Source: Bartonella rattimassiliensis 15908
GTDB taxonomy: Bacteria > Pseudomonadota > Alphaproteobacteria > Rhizobiales > Rhizobiaceae
Assembly (NCBI RefSeq): GCF_000278215.1
Contig: NZ_JH725064.1
Span: forward strand, 491,587 to 555,586
DNA length: 64,000 nucleotides
Direction of reading: 5' to 3'
Part shown: in pieces, positions 47,273 through 55,346 of the stretch
Layout: every line of letters begins with the position of its first letter
How positions within the stretch are numbered: the first letter of the stretch is position 1
Notes under the pieces: model-generated
What the model was told of the DNA's origin: nothing
Databases searched by the model: none
The model's input: only the letters and a program-made list of their open reading frames with translations
Position numbers and translations under genes: made by a program

Positions 47273-49327
47273 TTAATAGATTTGCGCTCTTGCTGTTGTT
47301 GCTCGATACTGTTCCAACTGCGCTCGATACGCCTTTCGCTCTAGGTCGCGCTGCGCTATCTCATTTTTTGCCTGTTGAAGTTCTAGCTGCATGCGGGCTT
47401 GTTCTTGTTTCAAGAAAAGTTCAATATTTTTCTGCTGCAACGCTACCTGCTTTTGTTGTGCATCAAGTTGATAAAGTGTGCCCTTTGCTTGTGCTTCTTG
47501 CTGGAGAGCAGCAATCTTTGCTTGTTGCTCTGGAGTTAATTGTGCTCCTTGGTTTTGTTGCATCATTTGCTGCTGCTGTTGTTCTTGTTGTGCCTGCTGT
47601 GCTTTTGCCGTTAAATTTGCCACCAATGTTGCCGGTAGTGGAGAAAGCTTTAAAAGATCTGGAATCATCTCCGGTGTTAAGAAACCACCAAGCAACGGCA
47701 ACATTTGCGTAATTGCCGCAAAAGTTCTCTCTTTTTCATTGGGGCTTGTTGGTGAATCATCAACAATAATGTCGTATTCAAGCGTTGTGACAGCTTCACG
47801 TGTTAAGGGAACATACTGTGCATTTTCTGGTCCAGAAATCCGAACCAAACGCCCATCGGAAAGATAGTTTTGAATCAGATAAAGGATAATCTTTCCCTGT
47901 CGACATCGATAGAGCTTAAGATTATCAAATAAACCTGCAAGCAAATTAAGCGTTGATTGCCGGCGTGTATTTTCCAATACATTCGCTTGATTAACCTCTC
48001 TTGTGCCTATAAACTCTGCCGACAGTCCTGTGACATGTGTTATCGCTTCACGCGATTCATTAAACAACTGAAAGAAGCCATTAGGGAACTGTGCACTTGG
48101 CTTTGGTTGGATTTTTCCTCCTGTAAGCGCCCCATTTTTAACCCACGTAATCGTATCGGTTCGTGTCCAATTTTCTAATGCTTGGCGCTCATCATCAAAA
48201 GCGTCACGCTCTGCCATCAAACCACCTTTGGCTTGGCTGTTTAAAATATACATGACTTGGCTAAAATATTTATTCGACCATTTTTGCGGATCTTTTGCGG
48301 GGCGAACAATCCCGTAAAACTGGTTTTTAAGCTTATCCAGTGTGCCTGTGATACATTCCCAGCCAAGCTGTCCATCTGGTGCTAAGGGTTTATCGGGCTT
48401 TGCTAAAAGACGCCGTCCCAGAAAAGCGCGCTTGACCACCTTTTTATTAAAACGCACCCCTTGTAGTTGTGGTGAAACCCTTTGAAGCTGTTCAAACTCT
48501 TGTTTACTATAACTGCGCATCTGTCCAGTTTGAAGATCAGGTGCCTTGTAATAAGCTTCATATTCAAACCAACGGCATTCAACCAGCGTAACATAGCGTT
48601 TTTCAGAAGCCGACTGTGAGAAAGAATCTGCATTGGCATGATCATTATAAGCATCGAGTGAGACATGATATTCCTCACAAGCGGTTGTATTATCTGTTGC
48701 CCAATCAGCATGGAGATCTTCAACTGCTACATCAGGAAAAAGACTTTTAGCATCCTCAATGGGTTTACGATCAACATACCACATACGCTGCGCATCAATG
48801 AGATTGGGTCTTACAGCATTGGCATCCCAAACCATTTTCAGTGGATCTAAGCGTTGAATAGCAGGAATTCCTTCAGGATCTATTTCATAATCAAGCCGTG
48901 TATCTGTCCAGCCCATGCCGCAAATGACCATATCTTGAAAAGCATCGGAATCGGCATATTCCGCCTCTGCCTCATCACGAAACCATTCTGCTGCTCCAGT
49001 GAGCAATTCATTAGATATTGCGGCTCCTGCTTGCCTTGGTTGAAACTGCACTTCACGCTTGTTATTACGCTCTGCCCCAACAATTGCGTTGACAAGGGGT
49101 GCAATACGATTAAAGGTCATAACAGGGCGGCGTTGTGCCTTCAAAACCGCAAGATCTTCCTCAGCCCATTGACGACCATTATAAAAATCAAAATCTTCAC
49201 GCGCTTGTTCACGCCATTCATTGACGTGTTCAACATCTTCCTTATACCAAGATTTTAAGCGCCTATAGAGTTCATCTTCATCAAAATCTGCCGTTTTTTT
49301 AGAATTATAACTTAGAATGCCATCCAT
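47273..49327 (-). CDS. Portal protein (P22-like)
   Basis: 684 aa. N-terminus WREQAREDFDFYNGRQWAEED, then NAIVGAERNNKREVQFQPR and EAEYADSDAFQDMVICGMGW, patterns of P22-type portals. The last 110 residues are a Q-rich coiled barrel-like tail (QQAQQEQQQQQMMQQNQ). Its start overlaps the terL end by 16 bp. It forms the dodecameric DNA gate of the capsid. Confidence 0.88.
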   Translation of the reverse strand: MDGILSYNSKKTADFDEDELYRRLKSWYKEDVEHVNEWREQAREDFDFYNGRQWAEEDLAVLKAQRRPVMTFNRIAPLVNAIVGAERNNKREVQFQPRQAGAAISNELLTGAAEWFRDEAEAEYADSDAFQDMVICGMGWTDTRLDYEIDPEGIPAIQRLDPLKMVWDANAVRPNLIDAQRMWYVDRKPIEDAKSLFPDVAVEDLHADWATDNTTACEEYHVSLDAYNDHANADSFSQSASEKRYVTLVECRWFEYEAYYKAPDLQTGQMRSYSKQEFEQLQRVSPQLQGVRFNKKVVKRAFLGRRLLAKPDKPLAPDGQLGWECITGTLDKLKNQFYGIVRPAKDPQKWSNKYFSQVMYILNSQAKGGLMAERDAFDDERQALENWTRTDTITWVKNGALTGGKIQPKPSAQFPNGFFQLFNESREAITHVTGLSAEFIGTREVNQANVLENTRRQSTLNLLAGLFDNLKLYRCRQGKIILYLIQNYLSDGRLVRISGPENAQYVPLTREAVTTLEYDIIVDDSPTSPNEKERTFAAITQMLPLLGGFLTPEMIPDLLKLSPLPATLVANLTAKAQQAQQEQQQQQMMQQNQGAQLTPEQQAKIAALQQEAQAKGTLYQLDAQQKQVALQQKNIELFLKQEQARMQLELQQAKNEIAQRDLERKAYRAQLEQYRATTARAQIY

Positions 49328-50637
49328 GATGCCGCTTCTCTTTCTATAGCGCGATAACGTTCTTGTTGCGGTTTAATGCGTGGTGCTTCATAAACAATGC
49401 ACATCAATCCAAAGGCATCCGCACCATGACTGGACCAATCATGTTCTGCTCCCAAACCAATACCCCGCTTCTCATCCCATTTCTCATGGTACCAATTCAG
49501 TGCCTTACGACCCGCTACGGTCGTCTCTTCATTAAACCATACTGAAGGCAAAATCCGTCGCACTGCCTCGATACGCATTTTGACAGCACCAGCCCCTTGA
49601 TTAGGAATGACTTGCGTTTCAAAACCCGCATCATTTAAAGCGCTCTCAAAACTCACATTGTGCACACGGTCTCTGGTCGCACCATCATGAGGGAGAACCA
49701 TTAGTGCCTTCTCATAGCCATTTTGACGCAACCAACCGATATGTTCGGATAACGGCTGCCCTTGCGCTTCGTAATAATCAAGCACTCTGATCTCTCTACC
49801 TACAAATTGCGCTATCCATATCGCTGTCGCATCTGCCTTAGCACCCGTACCCCCAATATCCCAAAAGGCGCGTATCTGCATTAAAGGATCACGCGCAACA
49901 CGCCCTATCCGACCCTCTTGCTCCGCTGCCAACATTTCCCTCTGATAGTAAGCACCTTGAACCGCGGTAAGATAAGCCCCTTCCCATATATGCTTATAAG
50001 TCTCTGGACGGTTTCTCAAATCATCAAGCCGCGCTTCATTCAAGATCTTGGGAAACTTCGGATTGTCTAACCAATTGATCTCTACACGCTTAATGGCTTC
50101 ATTGTCTGAAAAACGAAACCGCCTTTCAACCGGTGCATTCTCTCGTAACGGGTTCCATGTCACCCATAACTCTGCACGCCACCCCTCTCCCTCTTCTCGT
50201 AACGTTGGAATAAGCGTCTGCCAAGCGGTCTCTGTAACGGGCTCTGCCTCATCAACCCAACAAAGCAAAATGCGCCCCATGGATTTGATACTAGCAATAT
50301 TACGGTCCAGACCAGAAAACTGAAAAGCTATACGACCATCATTTGATTTAATCGAAGCCTCTCCAACTTTGTAATAGTCCCTTAAAAAATCATGGGCTTC
50401 AATGACGCGCTTAATCTCTTCTAATGAACTTTCTGCAAGCGAATTTTGAAATTGCCGTGCACAAAGGATAGTCCCTGATATCCCCTGCAGACCAAATTGA
50501 TAGCCTTTTAAAGCAGCCATCAAGGCAAAGGATCTTGTCTTCCCAGACCCTCGTCCACCCCAAGCCGCCCGTACCAAAGCATCCCCTGCAAAAAGAGGGA
50601 TAAGTTTTGGTACAATCTTAATCTGTCTCGTTGTCAT
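49312..50637 (-). CDS. terL: Terminase large subunit
   Basis: 441 aa. ATPase domain with Walker A GGRGSGKT (about residues 28-35) and Walker B RILLCWVDEAE; motif III-like VTWNPLREN. The nuclease domain starts near residue 245 with FWDIGGTGAKADATAIW, plus later acidic residues in HDWSSHGADAF. Powers DNA packaging with the portal. Confidence 0.93.
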   Translation of the reverse strand: MTTRQIKIVPKLIPLFAGDALVRAAWGGRGSGKTRSFALMAALKGYQFGLQGISGTILCARQFQNSLAESSLEEIKRVIEAHDFLRDYYKVGEASIKSNDGRIAFQFSGLDRNIASIKSMGRILLCWVDEAEPVTETAWQTLIPTLREEGEGWRAELWVTWNPLRENAPVERRFRFSDNEAIKRVEINWLDNPKFPKILNEARLDDLRNRPETYKHIWEGAYLTAVQGAYYQREMLAAEQEGRIGRVARDPLMQIRAFWDIGGTGAKADATAIWIAQFVGREIRVLDYYEAQGQPLSEHIGWLRQNGYEKALMVLPHDGATRDRVHNVSFESALNDAGFETQVIPNQGAGAVKMRIEAVRRILPSVWFNEETTVAGRKALNWYHEKWDEKRGIGLGAEHDWSSHGADAFGLMCIVYEAPRIKPQQERYRAIEREAASWMAF

Positions 50638-50944
50638 GAACCAAAGGCGCTATTTCTACACGCCCTATCATCTTAATGGCGCCCCCATCCTCGCCTGTCA
50701 CTTGCAAAGGCAACACCTTACCAAGCAAACCTAAATAAGCAGCAGGACATTTAAGTGCTTGCTTTTCAAGATAAGAGATCAAACCCTCTTTACCATATTT
50801 ACTGCCTGCTCGTTCAGCCGCTTCAATGACTGACTCTTTTAAGAGGCTCGTTGTTTTATTTGGCACGCCTTTTATTCGCCCTTTTCCAGCATTGGGTGGC
50901 GTTTTTTTGGATTGTGACGCCTGCTTTGTATTTTCTGCTGTCAT
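50618..50944 (-). CDS. Probable terminase small subunit
   Basis: About 108 aa from ATG 50944 (MTAENTKQASQ). A basic N-terminal part KGRIKGVPNKTTSLLKES could bind DNA. The rest is helical with a short beta tail. It immediately precedes and overlaps terL by 20 bp. Functional assignment is mostly by position. Confidence 0.7.
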   Translation of the reverse strand: MTAENTKQASQSKKTPPNAGKGRIKGVPNKTTSLLKESVIEAAERAGSKYGKEGLISYLEKQALKCPAAYLGLLGKVLPLQVTGEDGGAIKMIGRVEIAPLVHDNETD

Positions 50945-50963
50945 CCAATACTTTCTCCAAATA

Positions 50964-50990
50964 ACAAAAAACCCCACAAAACGCAGGGCT
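50964..50990 (-). terminator. Terminator-like hairpin just upstream of terS
   Basis: On the minus strand AGCCCTGC (50983-50990) pairs with GTGGGGTT (50970-50977, using G-T pairs) around GTTTT, followed by a T-run, 20 bp before the terS ATG. It could insulate the late operon or act as an attenuator at its head. Confidence 0.6.
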
Positions 50991-51251
50991 CTAAATCATC
51001 ATGTCAATTTAATAAAAGGAGTTAATGAAAAATTCTCTGCTGTAATTTTAGACGCAATTCGACCAGTACAGCAGCGTCATAAAACACTATTATTCACATC
51101 ATGTCAACAAAAAAATCACGATATTGTATATTTTTTTATTTTATTACCTAAATATAGTGTCTTTAACAACCAACCACTCACAATTGTATCCTCTAAACGA
51201 ATCAATTATATGGAAGCACTAAATTATTGATTAGCAAAAGTGGGGGGAATA

Positions 51252-51725
51252 ATGTTATTTTTCAGAAAAGAAGTTTCATATAGAATTAAAAAGACATTTA
51301 CACTAATTCTATTTTTACCGTTCTTTGCTATAATTAGTCTTATGATACTTGCTTTTAATCCCTTCGGATTAGATGACCAACAAGTAGAAAAATTAGCCGT
51401 ACCAATATTTGTAGCATTTGTATCGTATTTTTTGATACTAAGTGCATGTGCAAGAGAAAAAAAGCTAAGTTTAAAAGATGAAAATATTGACAGCGCATTT
51501 TATGAGCTCTTGTCCCTCCAATTCCAAACAGGATGCTATACAGCTATGGCAGCAGCCTTTGTATTTTATCCTGTATTAGGAATAGCATTTTTAGGAGTGT
51601 TAATTTTTATTGCTATAATACAAAATTTAGATGAAATTATAGGGATCGTAGCGATTATAGCACTGATATTAATTTGTCTTATAGCGTTTATAGCATTGAT
51701 CAAATTTATTTGGAAAATTGTCTAA
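51252..51725 (+). CDS. Four-helix membrane protein, candidate lysogenic-conversion gene
   Basis: About 157 aa, ATG 51252 after GGGGGGAA. Four hydrophobic segments: TLILFLPFFAIISLMILAF, VPIFVAFVSYFLILSACA, FVFYPVLGIAFLGVLIFIAII and IVAIIALILICLIAFIALI. It reads opposite to the late genes and is AT-rich, as moron genes often are. No family recognised. Superinfection exclusion or envelope modification is a guess from context. Confidence 0.65.
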   Translation: MLFFRKEVSYRIKKTFTLILFLPFFAIISLMILAFNPFGLDDQQVEKLAVPIFVAFVSYFLILSACAREKKLSLKDENIDSAFYELLSLQFQTGCYTAMAAAFVFYPVLGIAFLGVLIFIAIIQNLDEIIGIVAIIALILICLIAFIALIKFIWKIV

Positions 51726-51797
51726 CGATCAAAATATTTACTAAGCATTTTCCCTTAATCTTTAATATATACTTAAACTCCAGCCATAAAAGAAATA

Positions 51798-52232
51798 ATG
51801 AATTATTTATCAGCAAAAAAAATAAGTTACTTATTAATCATAGTAATCAGTGGGCTTTTTCTTTCTGATTATGCCAATAGTGAACTCCCTATTCATTATC
51901 AGTCTGCTAATATTTATCAAAGTTTATATGAAAGAATTAAAGTTTTACAAAAGCAATATGTAGTAGAACACCACCCAAAAAAGATTTTGTCAGATAGTGG
52001 AATTAATCAATATAACATTTCGTTTTCTACTGTTTCTGATTATGAAAAACCTCAGAGGCGCATAACATTTGATGATTTCATAGTTGTAATAGCAGTACTC
52101 ATATTTATTAGTATAATGTCCATCATCATTAACTTACTTTGGCGTTTTAAATTGAAAATTCCTGCTTATTTCTTTTTATTAACAACCGCTCTAATTAGTT
52201 GCGCGGTATTACTCCTTTTAGTCCTTGATTAA
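51798..52232 (+). CDS. Membrane protein with N-terminal signal, partner of the preceding gene
   Basis: 144 aa. Signal-like N-terminus (YLLIIVISGLFLSDYANS), a polar segment of about 60 residues, then two membrane helices (FIVVIAVLIFISIMSIIINLL and AYFFLLTTALISCAVLLLLVL). It follows the gene at 51252 on the same strand after 72 bp. No family recognised. Converges on the broken relE. Confidence 0.6.
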   Translation: MNYLSAKKISYLLIIVISGLFLSDYANSELPIHYQSANIYQSLYERIKVLQKQYVVEHHPKKILSDSGINQYNISFSTVSDYEKPQRRITFDDFIVVIAVLIFISIMSIIINLLWRFKLKIPAYFFLLTTALISCAVLLLLVLD

Positions 52233-52261
52233 GAACCAAAATATTTTATAAAAGATTTACC

Positions 52262-52529
52262 TTAACCTTTATATATATTTTTTCTATGTCCAACAGCCAA
52301 AACTAATACGACAAGCTCCTTATCATAGAGTTCACAAAATCCTGTAATCTCCTACACGATATCTCCATAAACCTGATAATTGTCCTTTTAAGGGCTTACC
52401 TATTACACGCACATCTTCAAGAGGAGCAACGTATTGATCTAAAAAATCAACAATCCTCCGTGCTTCTTTTTTATCGCATTTTTTTAAAAAACTAAGAGCT
52501 TTTTTTTCATATCTAATCGTCCAAGCCAA
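52262..52529 (-). pseudogene. RelE-family toxin, frameshifted
   Basis: The intact part (52332-52529, TTG start) reads AWTIRYEKKALSFLKKC ... GLWRYRVGDYRIL and then hits TGA. One frame over, the DNA immediately continues CELYDKELVVLVLAVGHRKN to a TAA at 52262, exactly the missing RelE C-terminus with its GHRK catalytic region. A one-base gain in the T-run or a two-base loss in the adjoining TG repeat explains it. The toxin is therefore truncated by about 25 residues and probably inactive. Confidence 0.85.
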
Positions 52530-52740
52530 GCTCTTTCCTCACCTCTTCAGAGCTATAAAAAGTACCCTCTCCCCTTCGAACACGCTCTCTTACTTGTGAA
52601 GCTAAATAATAATCCTCCGCTTCCTCTATTCCACGTTCAATAATCTCGCGTAAATAAAAAGACTTTGTACGTCCTGTCTTAGCAGCTAAATTATTCAAAC
52701 GTGTTTCGAGATCACTTGGCAACCGAATAGATATCGTCAT
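52513..52740 (-). CDS. RelB/StbD-type ribbon-helix-helix antitoxin (partner toxin broken)
   Basis: About 75 aa from ATG 52740. MTISIRLPSDLETRLNNLAAKTGRTKSF... is a ribbon-helix-helix; the C-terminal acidic part EEVRKELGLDD is the usual toxin-binding tail. It overlaps the relE start by 17 bp. The frame is intact, so it may still repress its operator or neutralise related toxins. Confidence 0.85.
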   Translation of the reverse strand: MTISIRLPSDLETRLNNLAAKTGRTKSFYLREIIERGIEEAEDYYLASQVRERVRRGEGTFYSSEEVRKELGLDD

Positions 52741-52755
52741 AACGCAGTCCCCACC

Positions 52756-52777
52756 TTTGTATTCATTGTAATACAAA
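52756..52777 (-). promoter_or_regulatory. Operator palindrome upstream of relB (52.7 kb)
   Basis: TTTGTATT and AATACAAA (52756-52763 and 52770-52777) are perfect inverted arms around a 6-bp spacer, 15 bp before the antitoxin ATG. It includes a TGTAATACA box like the TGTAGTACA boxes of the module at 30.5 kb. Confidence 0.55.
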
Positions 52778-52849
52778 TACAACGAATTGTACAGAAAAAC
52801 GTTTCACGTCAAAGCGAAAGAAACAGCATAAAACATTTACCATTTAGTT

Positions 52850-52945
52850 TTTTGTCAAAATATTTCTGTAGAGCATTCAGAACAATCCGTAATGAACTTA
52901 CAACATGTGGTAATATCTTATCTGAAAGACTGGATCCTACATATA
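52850..52945 (-). pseudogene. Duplicated 3' fragment of the 53584-54084 gene
   Basis: Read leftwards, this stretch encodes LSDKILPHVVSSLRIVLNAL followed by QKYFDKK, clearly similar to the C-terminus of the gene at 53584-54084 (LPHLINSLQIALNALHRHF). It has no start and lies between mazF and relB. The two copies flank the mazEF pair. Confidence 0.7.
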
Positions 52946-52950
52946 ATTGA

Positions 52951-53277
52951 TCAACTAAAGATCGTGACAACCTTCGCTAATACTTCATTCATAATAGCTG
53001 TTGGCAAACTTTCTACTTTACGCCCATTGCGCACCACCAAATCGAGAACACGAGGCTGATCGCAACGAATAACACCCCTCGTTCTTGTACCCGTAAGCGG
53101 CACTGCAAATCCAATACGGCGAACAAAATTTCCACCGCTTGTGATCGGCAAAATAACTGGTAAACCTGTTGCTTGATTAAAATCATCAGGAGAAACAATG
53201 ACGACAGGACGATACCCACGCTGCTCTCGTCCTTGGATTGGTTCCAAATCTACCATATAGATATCACCACGCCTCAT
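52951..53277 (-). CDS. MazF/PemK-family endoribonuclease toxin
   Basis: 108 aa. MRRGDIYMVDLEPIQGREQRGYRPVV is the family N-terminus, with the catalytic Arg in the loop and PITSGGNF / GVIRCDQPRVLD conserved in PemK/MazF. It cleaves specific mRNA sequences when free of antitoxin. Its start overlaps the antitoxin stop by 4 bp. It appears intact. Confidence 0.9.
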   Translation of the reverse strand: MRRGDIYMVDLEPIQGREQRGYRPVVIVSPDDFNQATGLPVILPITSGGNFVRRIGFAVPLTGTRTRGVIRCDQPRVLDLVVRNGRKVESLPTAIMNEVLAKVVTIFS

Positions 53278-53531
53278 ATAAGCTCGCCCCCTACAGCAGA
53301 GGAATCAACCCACTCACGGTCTTCAGGTGATTGTGGTTGCGAATAATCGGAGGCAGCTAATAACTCAGCCATCGTGTATCGCGGCTGGACTGATGGTTCC
53401 ACGACAAGACGACCATTATCAATAGCCAAACCAACTTCGGTATTTTCAGTCAAGTGAAGAACTTCAAGCAATGCAGGTGGGATGGAGAGCATCACTGATC
53501 CTCCAACTTTACGTAATTTTGTTGTGTGCAT
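53274..53531 (-). CDS. MazE/AbrB-type antitoxin
   Basis: 85 aa. The N-terminal swapped-hairpin AbrB fold (TTKLRKVGGSVMLSIPPALLE) binds DNA; the acidic C-terminus (SPEDREWVDSSAVGGEL) should bind MazF. AAGGGAG lies before the ATG, with a TATAAT-like element further upstream. Confidence 0.88.
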   Translation of the reverse strand: MHTTKLRKVGGSVMLSIPPALLEVLHLTENTEVGLAIDNGRLVVEPSVQPRYTMAELLAASDYSQPQSPEDREWVDSSAVGGELI

Positions 53532-53583
53532 AAAACGCTCCCTTCAGTATTATATAAAAATATAACACTCTAAAGCCTACTAT

Positions 53584-54084
53584 TCAATAGTCTTTTTTGC
53601 GCTTTTGCGTAAAATGTCTATGAAGCGCATTCAGAGCGATCTGCAATGAATTTATAAGATGTGGTAATGTTTGATCCTCACTAACAAGATATTGTAGAGC
53701 TGCATAAAGATTATACTGTTTATAGAGGCATTGTGTTTCTTTGATTACCTCTTGCATGCTACAAAACTGTTCTGTTGCACGTTCAACCCATTTCTTTCTT
53801 GCTTTGTCATCAGAAGATGATGGCATTTCATCATAAACAGCGCTTGGCAAACCTTTTGCACACGAATAGTCATTTCTCACTTCAAGATATTTTTGCGCAG
53901 CATCATACTGATCTTGAGTAAGCACGCCTTGCAAACATAGCCGCCCAACATAAGACCCAGCAAGCGGACTTTTAGCCTCTTCTATAGTCAAACCAAAGCG
54001 TTTAGCACGCATTTCAATTGCCAGTTGATTAAGAGGATCTTGACGTACTTTCACTTGTGAAATGTAGGCATCTTTCTTTCTCAT
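53584..54084 (-). CDS. Phage protein of unknown function
   Basis: 166 aa, mostly helical, soluble (RQDPLNQLAIEMRAKRFGLT...; FTQKRKKDY at the end). It lies just downstream of ssb in the early leftward block. Its last 30 or so codons have a diverged second copy at 52850-52945. No family recognised. Confidence 0.7.
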   Translation of the reverse strand: MRKKDAYISQVKVRQDPLNQLAIEMRAKRFGLTIEEAKSPLAGSYVGRLCLQGVLTQDQYDAAQKYLEVRNDYSCAKGLPSAVYDEMPSSSDDKARKKWVERATEQFCSMQEVIKETQCLYKQYNLYAALQYLVSEDQTLPHLINSLQIALNALHRHFTQKRKKDY

Positions 54085-54137
54085 ACATCCCCCTTATCCG
54101 TGGAAATCCACATTCTTATTTTTGCTCTATTTTTTAA

Positions 54138-54584
54138 TCAAAATGGCATGCTGTCATGAGCAGATATGCCATAATCATCAGCACCTGAAGCGATAGCATA
54201 ACTTTGAGAAGTAGTGGGTGAGGAGTGTGCAGATTGCTCTCTCTTTGCATCAAGCAAATACAACTCGCCTTTATATTGTGACAAGACAATCTCTGTTGTG
54301 TAACGATCATGACCGTTTTTATCTTGCCATTTACGGGTTTGTAATTTACCTTCTATGTAAACCTTTGAACCTTTACTGAGATACTGAAGTGCTATTTTTG
54401 CCAAATGTGGATTGAAAACCACAATGGAATGCCATTCCGTTTTATCTATTTTTTGATTAGTCTTTTTATCAGTATAGCTTTCAGAAGTTGCCATACGAAA
54501 ATTGACTATTTCTACTCCAGAAGTCATCGTTTTACTTTCGGGATCATCCCCTAAATAGCCAATTAACATCACTTTATTCAGCAT
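54138..54584 (-). CDS. ssb: Single-stranded DNA-binding protein
   Basis: 148 aa. The OB fold starts [18 protein letters not shown], with ATSESYTDK and TEWHSIVVF, and the flexible tail ends in the DSMPF peptide that docks partner proteins. The phage copy probably serves replication together with ERF/YqaJ recombination. Confidence 0.92.
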   Translation of the reverse strand: MLNKVMLIGYLGDDPESKTMTSGVEIVNFRMATSESYTDKKTNQKIDKTEWHSIVVFNPHLAKIALQYLSKGSKVYIEGKLQTRKWQDKNGHDRYTTEIVLSQYKGELYLLDAKREQSAHSSPTTSQSYAIASGADDYGISAHDSMPF

Positions 54585-54774
54585 GTTTTAGTTACCTTAA
54601 GTTTGTATTTAAATATGTGAAAAATCTTAGCACAATTTTATTATTTTTCAATTATTTCAGTTAATTAATAACAATTTTTTAAAGCATTACTTTATAATTT
54701 TATTTAATAAATTATTCATCAAGAAGACGCGTTATATAGTTACTTCAGTCTTGTATTTAAAACTTTTGATATAC

Positions 54775-54788
54775 ATACATAAATGTAT
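54775..54788. promoter_or_regulatory. Inverted repeat before the brnTA remnant
   Basis: ATACAT-AA-ATGTAT is a perfect palindrome 11 bp upstream of the brnT ATG and probably the BrnA operator. Its proximity to the start suggests autoregulation. Confidence 0.45.
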
Positions 54789-54799
54789 TAACATAAGAT

Positions 54800-55019
54800 A
54801 TGAAAATAAGATTTGAATGGGATGAAGCTAAAGCGAAAAGTAATCTTAGAAAACACCGTGTAAGTTTTGAAATAGCTGCACGTGTTTTTGCCGACCCATT
54901 CGCTATGGTTAAACAAGACCGTATCGAAAACGGAGAATATAGGGGTCATCCGTATTATTTCAGCGCGGCGCGCTAACTTGAAAGAGAGGAAATGTTATGA
55001 AGAAGAAAATTCGTTATGA
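54800..55019 (+). pseudogene. brnT: BrnT toxin gene with internal deletion and frameshift
   Basis: The ATG at 54800 begins MKIRFEWDEAKAKSNLRKHR with VSFEIAARVFADPFA, a normal BrnT N-terminus. After ENGEYR the frame runs into a stop at 54974 (58 aa). In another frame, the DNA from about 54945 encodes VIRIISARRANLKERKCYEE to a stop at 55019, the normal BrnT C-terminus overlapping brnA. Roughly 25 central codons are missing. The RelE-fold toxin should be inactive. Confidence 0.85.
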
Positions 55020-55302
55020 GATGGACATAGTCCACTTATCGCCTTTGACAGATAAACAAAGGGTCGAAATTGATGAACTAGCGGCAATGCCAGACAGTGC
55101 AATTGATCATAGTGATATTCCAACGTTAGATGATGCATTCTGGAAAAACGCTGTTCGCAATCCATTCTATAAACCAACGAAAACTGTCACAACAGTGCGT
55201 GTAGATTCAGACGTACTAGCATGGCTTAAGAGTCAAGGAAAAGGCTACCAGACGCGGATTAACGCCATTTTACGTGATGCTATGCTTCGTTCAATGCGTT
55301 GA
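54997..55302 (+). CDS. brnA: BrnA-family antitoxin (partner toxin broken)
   Basis: 101 aa. IPTLDDAFWKNAVRNP and TTVRVDSDVLAWLKSQGKGYQTRI with NAILRDAML form the BrnA ribbon-helix-helix. BrnA binds BrnT and the shared promoter. The frame is intact with a purine-rich GAGAGGAAA site upstream. Confidence 0.88.
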   Translation: MKKKIRYEMDIVHLSPLTDKQRVEIDELAAMPDSAIDHSDIPTLDDAFWKNAVRNPFYKPTKTVTTVRVDSDVLAWLKSQGKGYQTRINAILRDAMLRSMR

Positions 55303-55346
55303 TCACTCCCTTCGCTAAAAAGCAAAGGAAGGGTTTGCTTCTTTGG

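Noticed and set aside
30000-51000. Gene transfer agent (BaGTA) instead of a prophage
   Set aside because: The presence of integrase, att repeats, CI/Cro switch, ERF/YqaJ, an N4-gp56 coat and podovirus-type proteins fits a temperate phage.
52262-52529. Programmed frameshift producing full RelE
   Set aside because: Possible in principle, but no slippery heptamer with a downstream structure is evident; a simple indel explains it better.
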